A stretch of DNA of 64,000 nucleotides from Natronoglomus mannanivorans (GCA_025517485.1 JAOPKB010000018.1:1-64000); one strand, 5' to 3'; shown: positions 1-8,285, counted from the first letter of the stretch. A program made the numbers and translations. The notes: generated from the sequence alone by a model not told the origin.

Positions 1-82
1 CGCTCACTACCGTTCGCTCCTTGAGGACGGGGCATTCTCGCCTACTTACTGGTAAAGAAAGCGTAGCTGTTCGATCCCCCGA

Positions 83-574
83 TCACGCCGTCTGTTCCGG
101 GAGCGGCCCCAAGAACTCGAAACCGTACGTCTCGCCGATCGCGAAGACGGACTCGAGCATCTCCTCGGTCGGTTCCATGGGTTCGGGAAGCGACCGGTCC
201 TCGCTTGGCCGTCCGACCTCGCGGAAGAACCCCTCGGAACCACCGGGGGTCATGACGGCGACGACGCGAGCGACATTGTCACCGGCGTTCGCGACCCCGT
301 GGACCTCGCCGCCGGATACGTGGCCGGTCATTCCAGCGCTCAGGATGCGGTCGTCGCCGTCGACGTGAAGTCGGATCTCGCCGTCGATCACGTGAAACAC
401 CTCGCTCGGGTCGTGGGTGTGGAGTCCGTTTTCGAACGCCGGCGGCACGAGCATATCGAGTACCAGATACTCGCCGTCGGTCGTCTCGCTGTCCGCGGTG
501 ATCGAGATCGTCGCACCAAGAACGTGGACGTGCTCGGCGTCGGTAAATTCTTGTGGGATGTTCACTTGTGTCAT
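83..574 (-). CDS. cupin-domain protein
   Basis: Encodes 163 residues with one central cupin beta-barrel. The first cupin motif is readable as HTHDPSEVFHVIDGE (about residues 57-71) and the second as SGGEVHGVANAG (about 87-98), so two metal-binding His plus Glu and a later His are present. The C-terminal third is acidic and helical. Single-domain cupins of this type bind small ligands or metal in the cytoplasm; the substrate cannot be told from the sequence. The gene stands alone, and the ATG at 574 is the only good start. Seen: fold motifs. Not known: function. Confidence 0.85.
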   Translation of the reverse strand: MTQVNIPQEFTDAEHVHVLGATISITADSETTDGEYLVLDMLVPPAFENGLHTHDPSEVFHVIDGEIRLHVDGDDRILSAGMTGHVSGGEVHGVANAGDNVARVVAVMTPGGSEGFFREVGRPSEDRSLPEPMEPTEEMLESVFAIGETYGFEFLGPLPEQTA

Positions 575-734
575 GGTTCCTCACGACTAGGAGGTCTCGA
601 GCGAGGATAACGGTCGCGTTCCATACGGTGGATAATCGAGGTTTTTCCGTTCACACACAGTTGCATGCGCGGAGCGCAGCCCGCTTGCGAAAGTGAGCTC
701 GGTGCGAGCAACGGCGGAATACGAGTCCGTCTGC

Positions 735-1166
735 CTACCGCCGCTCCCACAGCGTCTCGATTCGCTCCTCGAGACGATCGAGGACGAGGCGACACACGTC
801 GCGATGGTCGGTCGGCCACTGGGCGTCCTCCGCGTCGGTACGACTGGCGTCCGGCGGCGGATGGAAGTGGTCCCGCGAGTTGTGCGCGCTCGGATGCCGA
901 TCCCACCGACACTTCCACACGCTGTCCAGTCGCTCCTCCTGGTAGTGGACGTTGAAATCGTCGTTGCGGTACCAGCGAATCTCGAGGCGGGGAGACGTTT
1001 CACGTGGGTAGTATTCACTGGACAATTCGACACGGAGAGACGACTTCCCCTCCGTGACGATCTCCGCCGACTCGAACGGACGACGCCCGTCGAACCGAGA
1101 ACGCATCTGCTCCAGCACCGCCCGATCGATTGGCGCGGGACTCGCGCCGTCGTCCGCTGGCACCAT
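735..1166 (-). CDS. TumE-like toxin candidate
   Basis: Encodes 143 residues. The middle reads as a short beta-rich domain: RLEIRWYRNDDFNVHYQEER, then WKCRWDRHPSAH and RDHFHPPPDA, ending in a helix rich in Asp, Glu and Leu. The WDRHP...HFHPP arrangement resembles the RYDNAPHH...PHHKH stretch of TumE/DUF6516 toxin-like proteins. It starts 2 bp after the stop of the upstream wHTH gene, so the two are almost certainly co-transcribed as a regulator/effector pair. Toxicity is inference. If it is not a toxin, it is a conserved haloarchaeal partner of the wHTH protein. Confidence 0.6.
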   Translation of the reverse strand: MVPADDGASPAPIDRAVLEQMRSRFDGRRPFESAEIVTEGKSSLRVELSSEYYPRETSPRLEIRWYRNDDFNVHYQEERLDSVWKCRWDRHPSAHNSRDHFHPPPDASRTDAEDAQWPTDHRDVCRLVLDRLEERIETLWERR

Positions 1167-1168
1167 CG

Positions 1169-1687
1169 TTAGCTGTGGGACGGGGCCGTAGAGCCGGTGG
1201 CCTTCCTCCGGGCGCGCTCGTGGAGGCGTCGTTCCTCGATGGCGGTCGCCCAGTCACCGAGCTCCACGTACACGTCGTCGACCAGCTCCGCGTCGAACTC
1301 GAGGACGTCGACGTCAGCGGGCGAGTCGACACCGTACTCGTCGCGGTACGTTTCGATCCTGTCGGTTAGCTCCGACACGCGGGCCTGCAATTCGTCGACG
1401 GTGTGGTCCCGCGCCAGTTCGTTCACCCGCCGCCACTCGAAGTAGTCGTCGTTGCGCTCGTATCTGACCGGCCGGCCATCGTGCCGGATGACGATGCCGA
1501 GGTCGGCGTAGAAGGATAGATGTGCCCGCGCCGACTCCTCTGAACAGTCCGCTCGCTCGGCCATCTCGGCGGCCGTCATCGGCCCCCGGGCGTGCAACAC
1601 CGCGCCGTAAACGCGTTGTTTCGTGTCCTCGTCCTCGAAGGGTCTCTCGAACGGAGGCGGACCGCTGCGGCGAGCGTCGTCTGCCAT
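1169..1687 (-). CDS. wHTH transcriptional regulator, DUF7342-like
   Basis: Encodes 172 residues from the ATG at 1687; an in-frame upstream Met would add eight basic residues that look like leader sequence. Residues about 25-85 form a winged helix (TAAEMAERADCSEESARAHL is the recognition-helix region). The C-terminal half is a charged helix with ELTDRIETYRDEYGVDSP followed by a conserved tail, as in haloarchaeal DUF7342 proteins. It is the first gene of a two-gene operon with the TumE-like gene 2 bp downstream, so it is probably the DNA-binding antitoxin or autoregulator of that pair (inference). Confidence 0.7.
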   Translation of the reverse strand: MADDARRSGPPPFERPFEDEDTKQRVYGAVLHARGPMTAAEMAERADCSEESARAHLSFYADLGIVIRHDGRPVRYERNDDYFEWRRVNELARDHTVDELQARVSELTDRIETYRDEYGVDSPADVDVLEFDAELVDDVYVELGDWATAIEERRLHERARRKATGSTAPSHS

Positions 1688-2034
1688 ACGTCTACAACGG
1701 ATCGAGAACATATATTTCTTCCTTCAACCAAGATATATTGTCTGGTCTGGTCACTCGCTTTCGTCTGCATTCGTTCGAGATGGCTTCTGCACTTATGGGA
1801 TCACGTTGGAACTCATGGGCCGTTTCAGCTCACAGGATCGTTACACCAGATAAACAAGCGGGGCAGACCGGTGCCTCGAGGTCGTTTGGAAGACCGTCGA
1901 TCGTCCGTGAACTCGACGCGGCGATAGTCCCTACAAGCGACGGAATACGCGTTTGACGCCCGCAAAACGCCGTTTCACGGCCGTGAAATCGCCACCAACA
2001 TTTACGTCACTCACGCATCATCTCTCGAGATACC
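1688..2034. other. divergent intergenic region
   Basis: About 350 bp between two divergently transcribed wHTH genes. It contains AT-rich promoter-like stretches near 1708-1740 (for the minus gene) and 1999-2006 (for the plus gene) and the perfect palindrome listed separately. No convincing coding sequence is present. Confidence 0.5.
1973..1988. promoter_or_regulatory. perfect 16-bp palindrome, possible operator
   Basis: TTTCACGGCCGTGAAA is a perfect inverted repeat without spacer. It lies 46 bp before the GTG start of the wHTH-membrane protein, just upstream of an AT-rich box at 1999-2006. That position suits an activator or autorepressor site. Its function is inferred from symmetry and position only. 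Confidence 0.4.
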
Positions 2035-2625
2035 GTGTCCGACCTCCCAGCGTGGATCGACGACCGCATCGAACGGAACCTCAACAACACATTGACTCAG
2101 GAGCACGTCGTCGAGACGATGCTGGACTCGGAGCGGCCGTTCTTCTCGATCCGACAGCTGCACGCGCGCATCACGCCCGAGGTCGGAGCGGCCACCGTTC
2201 GAAACCGGCTGCAGGAGTTACAGGAGATCGACGTCGTCGCAACCGAAACGTATCCCGAATCGATCACACTGTACTACATCAATCACCCCGAGTCGAACTG
2301 GCCGCTGTCGCCCGACGGAAAACGCGCCCTCTCGAGTGACTCCCCGCTGGACCGGCTCTCTACCCGCGGCTTCCTCACGATGCAGGACACGGCCGGGATT
2401 CGAACGCTCGTTCTCGCCGGCTTTCAGCTCGCGCTGGTCCTCTTCGCGTTCGGCGGCGTCCTGACCGTCGTCGGGCTCGACGTCGGCAGTACCGGCAGTG
2501 ATGTCGTCCTCTGGGGGACGGCGTTCGACCTGCTGTTCGTCTGCCTCCTGTTGCTCGTCGTCGAACGAGTCGTCCGATGGGTCCGTACCCGATACGGACC
2601 GTTTTCCGTCCTTTCGACCGCCTGA
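2035..2625 (+). CDS. wHTH membrane protein, hypothetical
   Basis: Encodes 196 residues from a GTG start that sits about 30 bp after an AT-rich box, typical of leaderless haloarchaeal genes. Residues about 15-80 form a winged helix (SIRQLHARITPEVGAATVRNRL). A linker follows, then two hydrophobic helices at about 120-147 and 155-182. It may be a membrane-tethered DNA-binding regulator. A DUF4870 gene starts 44 bp downstream on the same strand and is likely co-transcribed. No family name is certain. Confidence 0.7.
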   Translation: MSDLPAWIDDRIERNLNNTLTQEHVVETMLDSERPFFSIRQLHARITPEVGAATVRNRLQELQEIDVVATETYPESITLYYINHPESNWPLSPDGKRALSSDSPLDRLSTRGFLTMQDTAGIRTLVLAGFQLALVLFAFGGVLTVVGLDVGSTGSDVVLWGTAFDLLFVCLLLLVVERVVRWVRTRYGPFSVLSTA

Positions 2626-2669
2626 CCCGCCGATACGACCACACCACTCACCACTCGTCACACCAACCC

Positions 2670-3134
2670 ATGACATCAACCACACCGACGCCGAATCACG
2701 GACCCGAACTGCTCGACGAACGCTCCGTTACTGGTATCGTCGTCCATCCGCTGGCCTTCCTCACCGGCGGCCTCCTCGCCATCCCCATCTATCTCGTCTC
2801 GAGTCACGAGTACACTCGAGCCAACGCGCGGAACGCGCTGAACTGGTATCTGTCGGTGGTACTCCTCACCGTCGTCAGCTTCACGGTATTCTTCCTCGGG
2901 GCGGACGAGATGACGGTCGGCGGCGAACCCGTGGAGTGGTCGCTGCTCCCCGAACCGTTCCACACGATCGTGGGTTTCGTCGGGATACTCCTGTTGCTCC
3001 CGACGATACTCGCGTGGATGGCGACGCTACTCTTCGCCGTGGTCGCCACGATCAAAGCGATCTTCGGGACGGCCTGGGAGTATCCGTTCGCCCGGCGACT
3101 CGTCGGGAGCGATACCGAAACCGGAACTCGCTGA
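2670..3134 (+). CDS. DUF4870-type membrane protein
   Basis: Encodes 154 residues from the ATG at 2670; reading upstream of it gives only low-complexity sequence overlapping the previous gene. The ARNALNWYLS segment with a preceding hydrophobic helix (HPLAFLTGGLLAIPIYLV) is the hallmark of the DUF4870/Tic20-like family, in which 3-4 helices form a small integral membrane protein. Hydrophobic spans lie at about 21-41, 55-75, 95-118 and 122-140. Function is unknown. It probably forms an operon with the wHTH-membrane gene before it. Confidence 0.75.
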   Translation: MTSTTPTPNHGPELLDERSVTGIVVHPLAFLTGGLLAIPIYLVSSHEYTRANARNALNWYLSVVLLTVVSFTVFFLGADEMTVGGEPVEWSLLPEPFHTIVGFVGILLLLPTILAWMATLLFAVVATIKAIFGTAWEYPFARRLVGSDTETGTR

Positions 3135-3151
3135 CACAAGGACAGCGAAAG

Positions 3152-3181
3152 CCCACGAGTTTACTCGTAGGAGGACATCAC
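3152..3181 (+). mobile_element. IS200/IS605-type right-end remnant
   Basis: An imperfect hairpin (CCCACGAG...CTCGTAGG, 3152-3171) is followed by GGAGGACATCA, the same layout as right ends of haloarchaeal IS200/IS605 elements. No transposase gene is attached. It directly follows the DUF4870 gene and marks an old insertion. Confidence 0.45.
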
Positions 3182-3360
3182 GAGCGTTGCTCCGTCCGAG
3201 AGTTCTCTCGGTGTACTTCGCCCACCCGTCGTGGTCGCGATCTCTGATCTCGAGGGTCGGATGCAGGACGTGGTCGACCGTCTCCCAGAGTGACTCCTCG
3301 AGACCCGGCCGATCTTCGAAGATGCCGAGCGTGACAATCGCCGAGTGTTTGTTTGAAATG
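3170..3360 (-). pseudogene. broken reading frame, unknown family, copy 1
   Basis: On the minus strand one frame reads KHSAIVTLGIFEDRPG, then LEESLWETVDHV, LHPTLEIRDRD and GWAKYTERTLGRSN without a stop but also without a start. It looks like an internal piece of a real protein. The first 25 codons (3276-3350) recur at 4514-4588 with two base changes in 75. I do not recognise the family. Confidence 0.35.
3276..3350. repeat. 75-bp direct repeat, copy 1
   Basis: Matches 4514-4588 in direct orientation at 73 of 75 positions. The two copies bracket the antitoxin/PIN gene pair. The repeat encodes the minus-strand peptide KHSAIVTLG(I/V)FEDRPG in both copies, so it is gene-derived. Confidence 0.85.
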
Positions 3361-3460
3361 GTTCCCGGTCCGTCATGTCATCGACTGATGCAAGAGTGTG
3401 TGATGACAGGGATGGCGCGTCACAACATCTTTATCCATGGGAAAAGAAAGAGTAGACAAG

Positions 3461-3769
3461 ATGGCGGCGAACAACGACAAAATCCAGTTCCGGGGGAAAG
3501 CTGAGAAGGAAGCGACACAGGTTGTTGATCAAATGCGACTCGGAGGGATCAACATCAGTGAGCTTGCTCGACAGGGTCTGCGAGAGAAGCTTCGAGAGGC
3601 CCTTTCAGATGAGGAGATGATCACCCTTCACCAGCGATACAATCAGGGAGAACTTTCTGACGAGGTTGCAGAGATTCTTCTCGATGATGCTCTGGAGGAA
3701 ATTGAACGCGAGCGGAAGACCTTTGAGGAGGCCGTAGAGCTCGATAGGACCGGGGTTTTCCAAGAGTAA
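3461..3769 (+). CDS. antitoxin-like DNA-binding protein of PIN module
   Basis: Encodes 102 residues from the ATG at 3461. An ATG at 3437 is possible, but the TATA-like tctttatcc at 3426-3434 sits about 27-35 bp before 3461, which favours the inner start in a leaderless transcript. The protein is small, charged and mostly helical: a short strand region (IQFRGKAEKEATQVV) is followed by NISELARQGLREKLRE, like a ribbon-helix-helix protein, and then acidic helices. It ends 2 bp before a PIN-domain gene, the usual antitoxin-toxin arrangement. The role is inferred from size and pairing. Confidence 0.65.
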   Translation: MAANNDKIQFRGKAEKEATQVVDQMRLGGINISELARQGLREKLREALSDEEMITLHQRYNQGELSDEVAEILLDDALEEIERERKTFEEAVELDRTGVFQE

Positions 3770-3771
3770 GG

Positions 3772-4383
3772 ATGGTGGATGATGATGTGCGCCATCCAGT
3801 TATCGTGGATACAGACGCGTTTATCGCTGTAGCGAATACGAGTCTCTGGCCACAAATTACGAATAATCTACAGTTGACAACGACTAACGTCTGTTACCAT
3901 GAACTCAAACGCCACGTTCAGGAGACGTCCGAGTACGCGCCTGAGGGAACGAGAGAACGATGGCTTCACGATGGGAGCAAGATAGCACTGGAACCACTCG
4001 ACGATGATGAGAACGAGTCGTTCACTGTGGTCCCGTGTGTTCCCCGACCGCATGGAGAGGACGCTGGGGAGAAGTCAGTGAAGACCGAAATCGAACAGAA
4101 CACTGAGTTGTACCGATTTGTGATTTTGATGGATAAGCACGGGCGTCGGTCTATCAACCAAGTATTCGACAGAGCAGGGAAGACGACTGGGAAGGCGGTT
4201 GCTCCCACGTTTTTGCTGTATTTGCTCCTCGATGAGGGAAGGGCCACTCTTAAGGAGTTTTGTGAGGCCTGCGCTGAGATGCTCCGAGGAGAAGGGTGGA
4301 TAGGATATCAAGCTATTCAGGCGGCATGGGAAGCAATCCCGGTCGATTGCTCGCAGTATCTCCCGCATGATCTACTTCCGTAA
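3772..4383 (+). CDS. PIN-domain RNase toxin candidate
   Basis: Encodes 203 residues. The N-terminus HPVIVDTDAFIAVAN carries the first acidic residue of a PIN nuclease, and TTNVCYHELKRH supplies the second conserved acid (Glu). A later cluster (VILMDKHGRRSINQVFDRAG, about 121-140) may hold the C-terminal acidic positions. PIN proteins are Mg-dependent single-strand RNases, often toxins. The start is 2 bp after the partner gene's stop. Both genes lie between two copies of a 75-bp direct repeat, which suggests the pair moved in as a cassette. Confidence 0.65.
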   Translation: MVDDDVRHPVIVDTDAFIAVANTSLWPQITNNLQLTTTNVCYHELKRHVQETSEYAPEGTRERWLHDGSKIALEPLDDDENESFTVVPCVPRPHGEDAGEKSVKTEIEQNTELYRFVILMDKHGRRSINQVFDRAGKTTGKAVAPTFLLYLLLDEGRATLKEFCEACAEMLRGEGWIGYQAIQAAWEAIPVDCSQYLPHDLLP

Positions 4384-4392
4384 CTCTTTGTG

Positions 4393-4430
4393 ATTGACAT
4401 CCTCCCGCACGTGAAGCCCTGTCTCTTACC
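4393..4430 (-). mobile_element. IS200/IS605-type end remnant
   Basis: TTGACATCCTCCC at 4394-4406 is the reverse complement of the GGAGGATGTCA-type right end seen in haloarchaeal IS605 elements. It sits in opposite orientation to the remnant at 3152-3181, so the antitoxin/PIN pair lies between two IS-like ends. No transposase is attached. Confidence 0.35.
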
Positions 4431-4513
4431 CGTAACCGGAGGGATTGTCAAGCCGGTGGTTCAGAGCCTCTCACTAACGGTCTGAATAGTCACCAGACAA
4501 TAGCGCCAGTACC

Positions 4514-4588
4514 GACCGTCTCCCAGAGCGACTCCTCGAGACCCGGCCGATCTTCGAAGACGCCGAGCGTGACAATCGCCGAGTGTTT
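4514..4588. repeat. 75-bp direct repeat, copy 2
   Basis: Second copy of the repeat at 3276-3350, 73 of 75 bases identical, in the same orientation. It ends 36 bp before the FilR1-type regulator gene. The minus strand reads KHSAIVTLGVFEDRPG as a gene fragment. Sequences outside the 75 bp do not match between the copies. Confidence 0.85.
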
Positions 4589-4624
4589 ATGAAGGGCGGT
4601 TGTCTTCCCTGAAGTAGATCGAGA

Positions 4625-5401
4625 ATGGATCCACAAGGTCCGGTCACGGAGGTCATCGAGACCGTCAACCGACGGATCGACGTCCTCGAGGAACTGCTCG
4701 CGGAGCCGACGGACAAGCGAACGCTCGAGGAGCACCTCGACGTCTCCCGCTCGACGATCGACCGGGCGATCCAGGAGTTGCAACTGTTCGAACTCGTCGC
4801 GTTCGCCGACGGTGCGTACCGCGTGACCACCTACGGCCAGCTGGTGGTCCAGGAGTACCGCGAGTTCGAACGGAGCCATCGAATACTGGCCGAGTTCCGA
4901 CCGTTTCTCCAGCACGCGCCGGCGTCGGCGTTCGACTTCGACTTCCGCCACCTCGCCGACGCGGAGCTCTTCGTCCCGGAGATGGGCGATCCCTACGCGA
5001 TGATCAATCGCCACGTCAGCGCGATCGACAGCATGGATGCCGAACGAGTGCTGTTGCCGGTTACGGGCTTGCACGCCCACGAGGCCGCTCACGAGGCGAT
5101 CGTCCACGGCGACGCTCGCGGGGACGTCATCGTCGGTTCCGAGGTGGTCGAGACCTGGCAGTCCAACCCACAGTACGTGGACCTGACCGAGGAACTGATC
5201 GCGACCGGACGCTTCGAGATCTTCCTGTACGACGGCGAGATTCCGTTCCTCGCCGGCGTGTTCGACGAGGAGATGGTCCAGCTCGGCGTCGTCGAGGACG
5301 GCGAGCCCCGCGCCCTCGTGGAGACCGAGTCGGCGGCGATTCGGGCGTGGGCAGAACGCACGCTGGACGAGTATCAGGAGCGGGCGACGAAGCTCACCTG
5401 A
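4625..5401 (+). CDS. wHTH regulator with FilR1-type sensor domain
   Basis: Encodes 258 residues. Residues about 10-75 form a winged helix (LEEHLDVSRSTIDRAIQELQ is the helix-turn-helix). From about 85 on the protein matches the FilR1-like ligand-sensing domain common in archaeal regulators, with VIVGSEVVETW and EIFLYDGEIPFLAGVFDEE as recognisable core strands. It lies immediately upstream of and co-directional with the peptide ABC transporter operon (110-bp gap), so control of that operon is a reasonable inference. Ligand unknown. Confidence 0.8.
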   Translation: MDPQGPVTEVIETVNRRIDVLEELLAEPTDKRTLEEHLDVSRSTIDRAIQELQLFELVAFADGAYRVTTYGQLVVQEYREFERSHRILAEFRPFLQHAPASAFDFDFRHLADAELFVPEMGDPYAMINRHVSAIDSMDAERVLLPVTGLHAHEAAHEAIVHGDARGDVIVGSEVVETWQSNPQYVDLTEELIATGRFEIFLYDGEIPFLAGVFDEEMVQLGVVEDGEPRALVETESAAIRAWAERTLDEYQERATKLT

Positions 5402-5511
5402 TCCGTCTTCCAGAACGCATTTAATGGGACGGGACAATCCCCTGCTGTGAAACGTGGCGTGAAGGATCCGACACCGATCGTCGAGGTGGCGCCGTCGCGT
5501 GATCGACAGCT

Positions 5512-6531
5512 ATGAGTCGGTGGGAGTACTTCCTTCGTCGGCTATTGCTCTCGATACCGGTCGTCTTCTTCGGTGCGACGGCCACGTTCGTGATCTTTCG
5601 ATTCGGACCGATCGACCCGGCGGCAGCGATCGTGGGTGAGGCCGCGACGGAAGCGTCTCGAGAGTCCTACGAGCGGACGCGCGAACAGCTCGGGTTGACC
5701 CAGCCGGTGACCGACCACTACGTCGAGTACATGCGGGACCTGTTCCTGTTGAACCTGGGCGAATCGTGGGTGATCAGCCCCGGGACGAGCACGGTCGACC
5801 TGATCACGACCTACGCGCCGCGGACGCTGTGGCTCGGGTTCTGGGCGGTCCTCATTCCCATCTTCGTCGGCATCCCGCTGGGTATCTACGCCGGTCTCAA
5901 CGCGAATACGCGGATCGACTACGCGATCTCGATGTTCGGGATCGTCTGGCGTGCGATGCCGAACTTCTGGCTGGCCGTGATCTTGCTCGTCGTCCTCTCG
6001 CAGTCGGGCCAGCTCTTCGGATTTAGCTGGCCGGACTTTCTCGTCGACACGCCGGTTACCGGGACTCCCGATCTGTCGGCGCTCGGATCGCCGTCGGGCT
6101 TCGCGGCAGCGACGAAACAGATCCTCCCGGCGGCGGTCGTCCTCGGCTCGGCGTCGATGGGAAGCGAACTGCGAATCGCCCGGACGGCCGTCCTCGAGAC
6201 GATCAACTCGGGGTACGTCGAACTGGCCAAGGCCAACGGGGTGAGCCAGCGCTCGCTGGTCTGGAAACACGTCCTCCGGAACACGCTGGTGCCGCTGGTG
6301 CCGACGATCACGAACGAAGCGTTCCTGCTCATCGGCGGCTCGATCATCGTCGAAGTCGTGTTCGGCATCCACGGGATTGGCTATCTCTTCTTCCAGGCGG
6401 CGATCAACGGCGACCTTCCGCTGGTGACCGCCCTGGTCTTCGTCTTCGTTCTCGTCGTCGTCGCGATGAATCTCCTCCAGGACCTCCTGTACGTCCTGAT
6501 CGATCCACGAGTGGGGTACGACGGACGATGA
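5512..6531 (+). CDS. dppB: peptide/oligopeptide ABC transporter permease (DppB-like)
   Basis: Encodes 339 residues of a binding-protein-dependent permease. The N-terminal RRLLLSIPVVFFGATATFVIF helix and the loop ELAKANGVSQRSLVWKHVLR (about 235-254, the EAA motif that docks the ATPase) are diagnostic. About six membrane spans are visible, the normal length for DppB/OppB. The stop overlaps the ATG of the next permease by 4 bp (ATGA). It would form the inner-membrane channel with the DppC-like partner. The substrate (di- or oligopeptide, or nickel) is not resolved by the sequence. Confidence 0.9.
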   Translation: MSRWEYFLRRLLLSIPVVFFGATATFVIFRFGPIDPAAAIVGEAATEASRESYERTREQLGLTQPVTDHYVEYMRDLFLLNLGESWVISPGTSTVDLITTYAPRTLWLGFWAVLIPIFVGIPLGIYAGLNANTRIDYAISMFGIVWRAMPNFWLAVILLVVLSQSGQLFGFSWPDFLVDTPVTGTPDLSALGSPSGFAAATKQILPAAVVLGSASMGSELRIARTAVLETINSGYVELAKANGVSQRSLVWKHVLRNTLVPLVPTITNEAFLLIGGSIIVEVVFGIHGIGYLFFQAAINGDLPLVTALVFVFVLVVVAMNLLQDLLYVLIDPRVGYDGR

Positions 6532-8285
6532 CCGGGGAGCGCGATCAGCACCGAAACGCCGGCCGAAGACACCTCGACGAGCGGTCGCTGCGCGAACGCG
6601 TCACTGCGAACCCGCGACCCGCGATCCTGTGGATCGCGGGACTGCTGGCACTGCTCGCCCTCGAGCTCGGCACGATCGCCGGCGTAACACTCGAGGCGGG
6701 ATCGTGGATCGGAACGCGAACGACGGGGCTCTGGGAGCGCGGCGGGCTCTCACGGGTCGCGCTCCTCGCGGTCGCGCTCGTCGGCCTCGTCGGAGCGAGT
6801 GGCCGGCTATCGGCGATCGATCGGTTTCGGGTGACGGCGGGGGCCGGTGTGGATGCCGAGGGTGATTCGAACGCGGCCGTGGATGCTGATACGAGCGAGT
6901 CGAACGAGTCTCGAGTGCCGAACACGCCTCGAGCGGTCGACACGGCCGTGATCGCGGCGCTCGTCGGGACCGTGGTCGTACTCGCCATCTGGGTCGGTGC
7001 GGCCGGCCTCGTCCGGACGGTCGGCCAGGGGACGTTAACGTGGATCGCCGACCTCCCGACGCTCACGGCACGCGAGGTGATCTCGAACGAAGGATATCAG
7101 ACACCAGACGGCACCTGGCACGGGACCTTCCTCGGCCTCTCGCCGGCCGTCGCCTGGGCGCTTCGCGTGGTCGTGATCTACGCCTACGCGTTGCTCTGGG
7201 TGGGCTGGGTGTTCGTCGGCTACCGCTGGTTCCGAACCCACTACCGGCGCGTCGAGTGGACGCCGCGAGACGACGTCGTCGACCGGCTCCGACGCCACCG
7301 CTGGGCGCAGTTCGGGATGGTGGTCGTGTTCGTGTTCCTCGTCATGGCACTGTTCGCGCCGGTGCTCGGACCGACGACAGCCGAAGCCGACCTGTACGGT
7401 CCCTACTCGCACACGTTCGAGTACTACGACCAGGGGAGCGGGAGCGTCGAGGAACTCACCGTCGGCGAGGCGAACCTCGAGACCCGATCGGTCGGCTACG
7501 AGGCCGAGAACGTCGGGCCGATGAGCTACGACGAGTACGATCGGTTCCATCCCTTCGGGACGATGCCGGACGGATCGGACCTGTTCACGTTCCTCGTCGC
7601 GGGCGCCCGAATCTCGCTCGTGATCGGGTTGTTGAGCGTCGGATTGAGCGGCGCGCTCGCGACCGTCTTCGCGTTGATCTCCGCGTACTATCGCGGGCTG
7701 GCGGATCTCGTGCTCGTCGTGACGGGCGATACGGTCATGGGCGTCCCCCGTCTGTTGCTCCTGATCCTGTTGACCGTCCTGCTGGCGGATACCTGGCTGG
7801 GCGGGCTGTACGACGGGGGGATCCTACTCGCGGTCGTCCTCGCGGTGACCGGGTGGCCGTACCTCTGGCGATCGTTCAGAGGGCCGGCGCTCCAGATCGC
7901 CGAAGCGGAGTGGATCGACGCCGCTCGCGGATTCGGGCAGTCGACAACCGTTATCATGCGCACACACATGCTTCCGTATCTAGTTGGGTATCTGTTGATC
8001 TACTGTTCGATGGTACTCGGCGGGGTCATCCTCGCCGTCGCGGGGCTCTCCTTTCTCGGACTCGGCATCACCGCGCCGACCCCCGAGTGGGGACGGGCCG
8101 TCAACCTCGGGCAGGACTACATCGCGACCACCTCGTGGCACATCTCCCTGATTCCAGGACTCATGATCACGCTCGTGGTCACCGGCTTCAACGCACTCGG
8201 CGACGGAGTCCGGGACGCGATCGATCCGAAGGCCGACGACTCGAGTTCCGACAACGCCTCGAACGCCCGCGGAGGTGGCGTCTGA
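6528..8285 (+). CDS. dppC: peptide ABC transporter permease (DppC-like), long N-terminus
   Basis: Encodes 585 residues, nearly twice the usual 290-310 of DppC/OppC. The standard permease domain occupies about 240-565: RRHRWAQFGMVVVFVFLVMA begins the DppC core and WIDAARGFGQSTTVIMRTHM is the EAA loop. The first about 240 residues are an extension with hydrophobic helices near 33-55, 70-90, 138-160 and 205-230 and an Asp/Ser/Asn-rich linker around 110-130. ATGA overlap with the previous gene and TGATG overlap with the next show a tight operon. The extension is the odd feature; its role is unknown. Confidence 0.9.
   Translation: MTGERDQHRNAGRRHLDERSLRERVTANPRPAILWIAGLLALLALELGTIAGVTLEAGSWIGTRTTGLWERGGLSRVALLAVALVGLVGASGRLSAIDRFRVTAGAGVDAEGDSNAAVDADTSESNESRVPNTPRAVDTAVIAALVGTVVVLAIWVGAAGLVRTVGQGTLTWIADLPTLTAREVISNEGYQTPDGTWHGTFLGLSPAVAWALRVVVIYAYALLWVGWVFVGYRWFRTHYRRVEWTPRDDVVDRLRRHRWAQFGMVVVFVFLVMALFAPVLGPTTAEADLYGPYSHTFEYYDQGSGSVEELTVGEANLETRSVGYEAENVGPMSYDEYDRFHPFGTMPDGSDLFTFLVAGARISLVIGLLSVGLSGALATVFALISAYYRGLADLVLVVTGDTVMGVPRLLLLILLTVLLADTWLGGLYDGGILLAVVLAVTGWPYLWRSFRGPALQIAEAEWIDAARGFGQSTTVIMRTHMLPYLVGYLLIYCSMVLGGVILAVAGLSFLGLGITAPTPEWGRAVNLGQDYIATTSWHISLIPGLMITLVVTGFNALGDGVRDAIDPKADDSSSDNASNARGGGV

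Noticed and set aside
1..82. Opening bases resembling sequence next to IS605 elements (ccttgaggacggggcattctcg)
   Set aside because: No hairpin or end motif is complete within the window, so it cannot be supported.
5542..6372. Long minus-strand frame opposite the DppB-like gene
   Set aside because: Arg/Asp/His-rich translation without any family pattern; a shadow of the real permease on the plus strand, common in GC-rich DNA.
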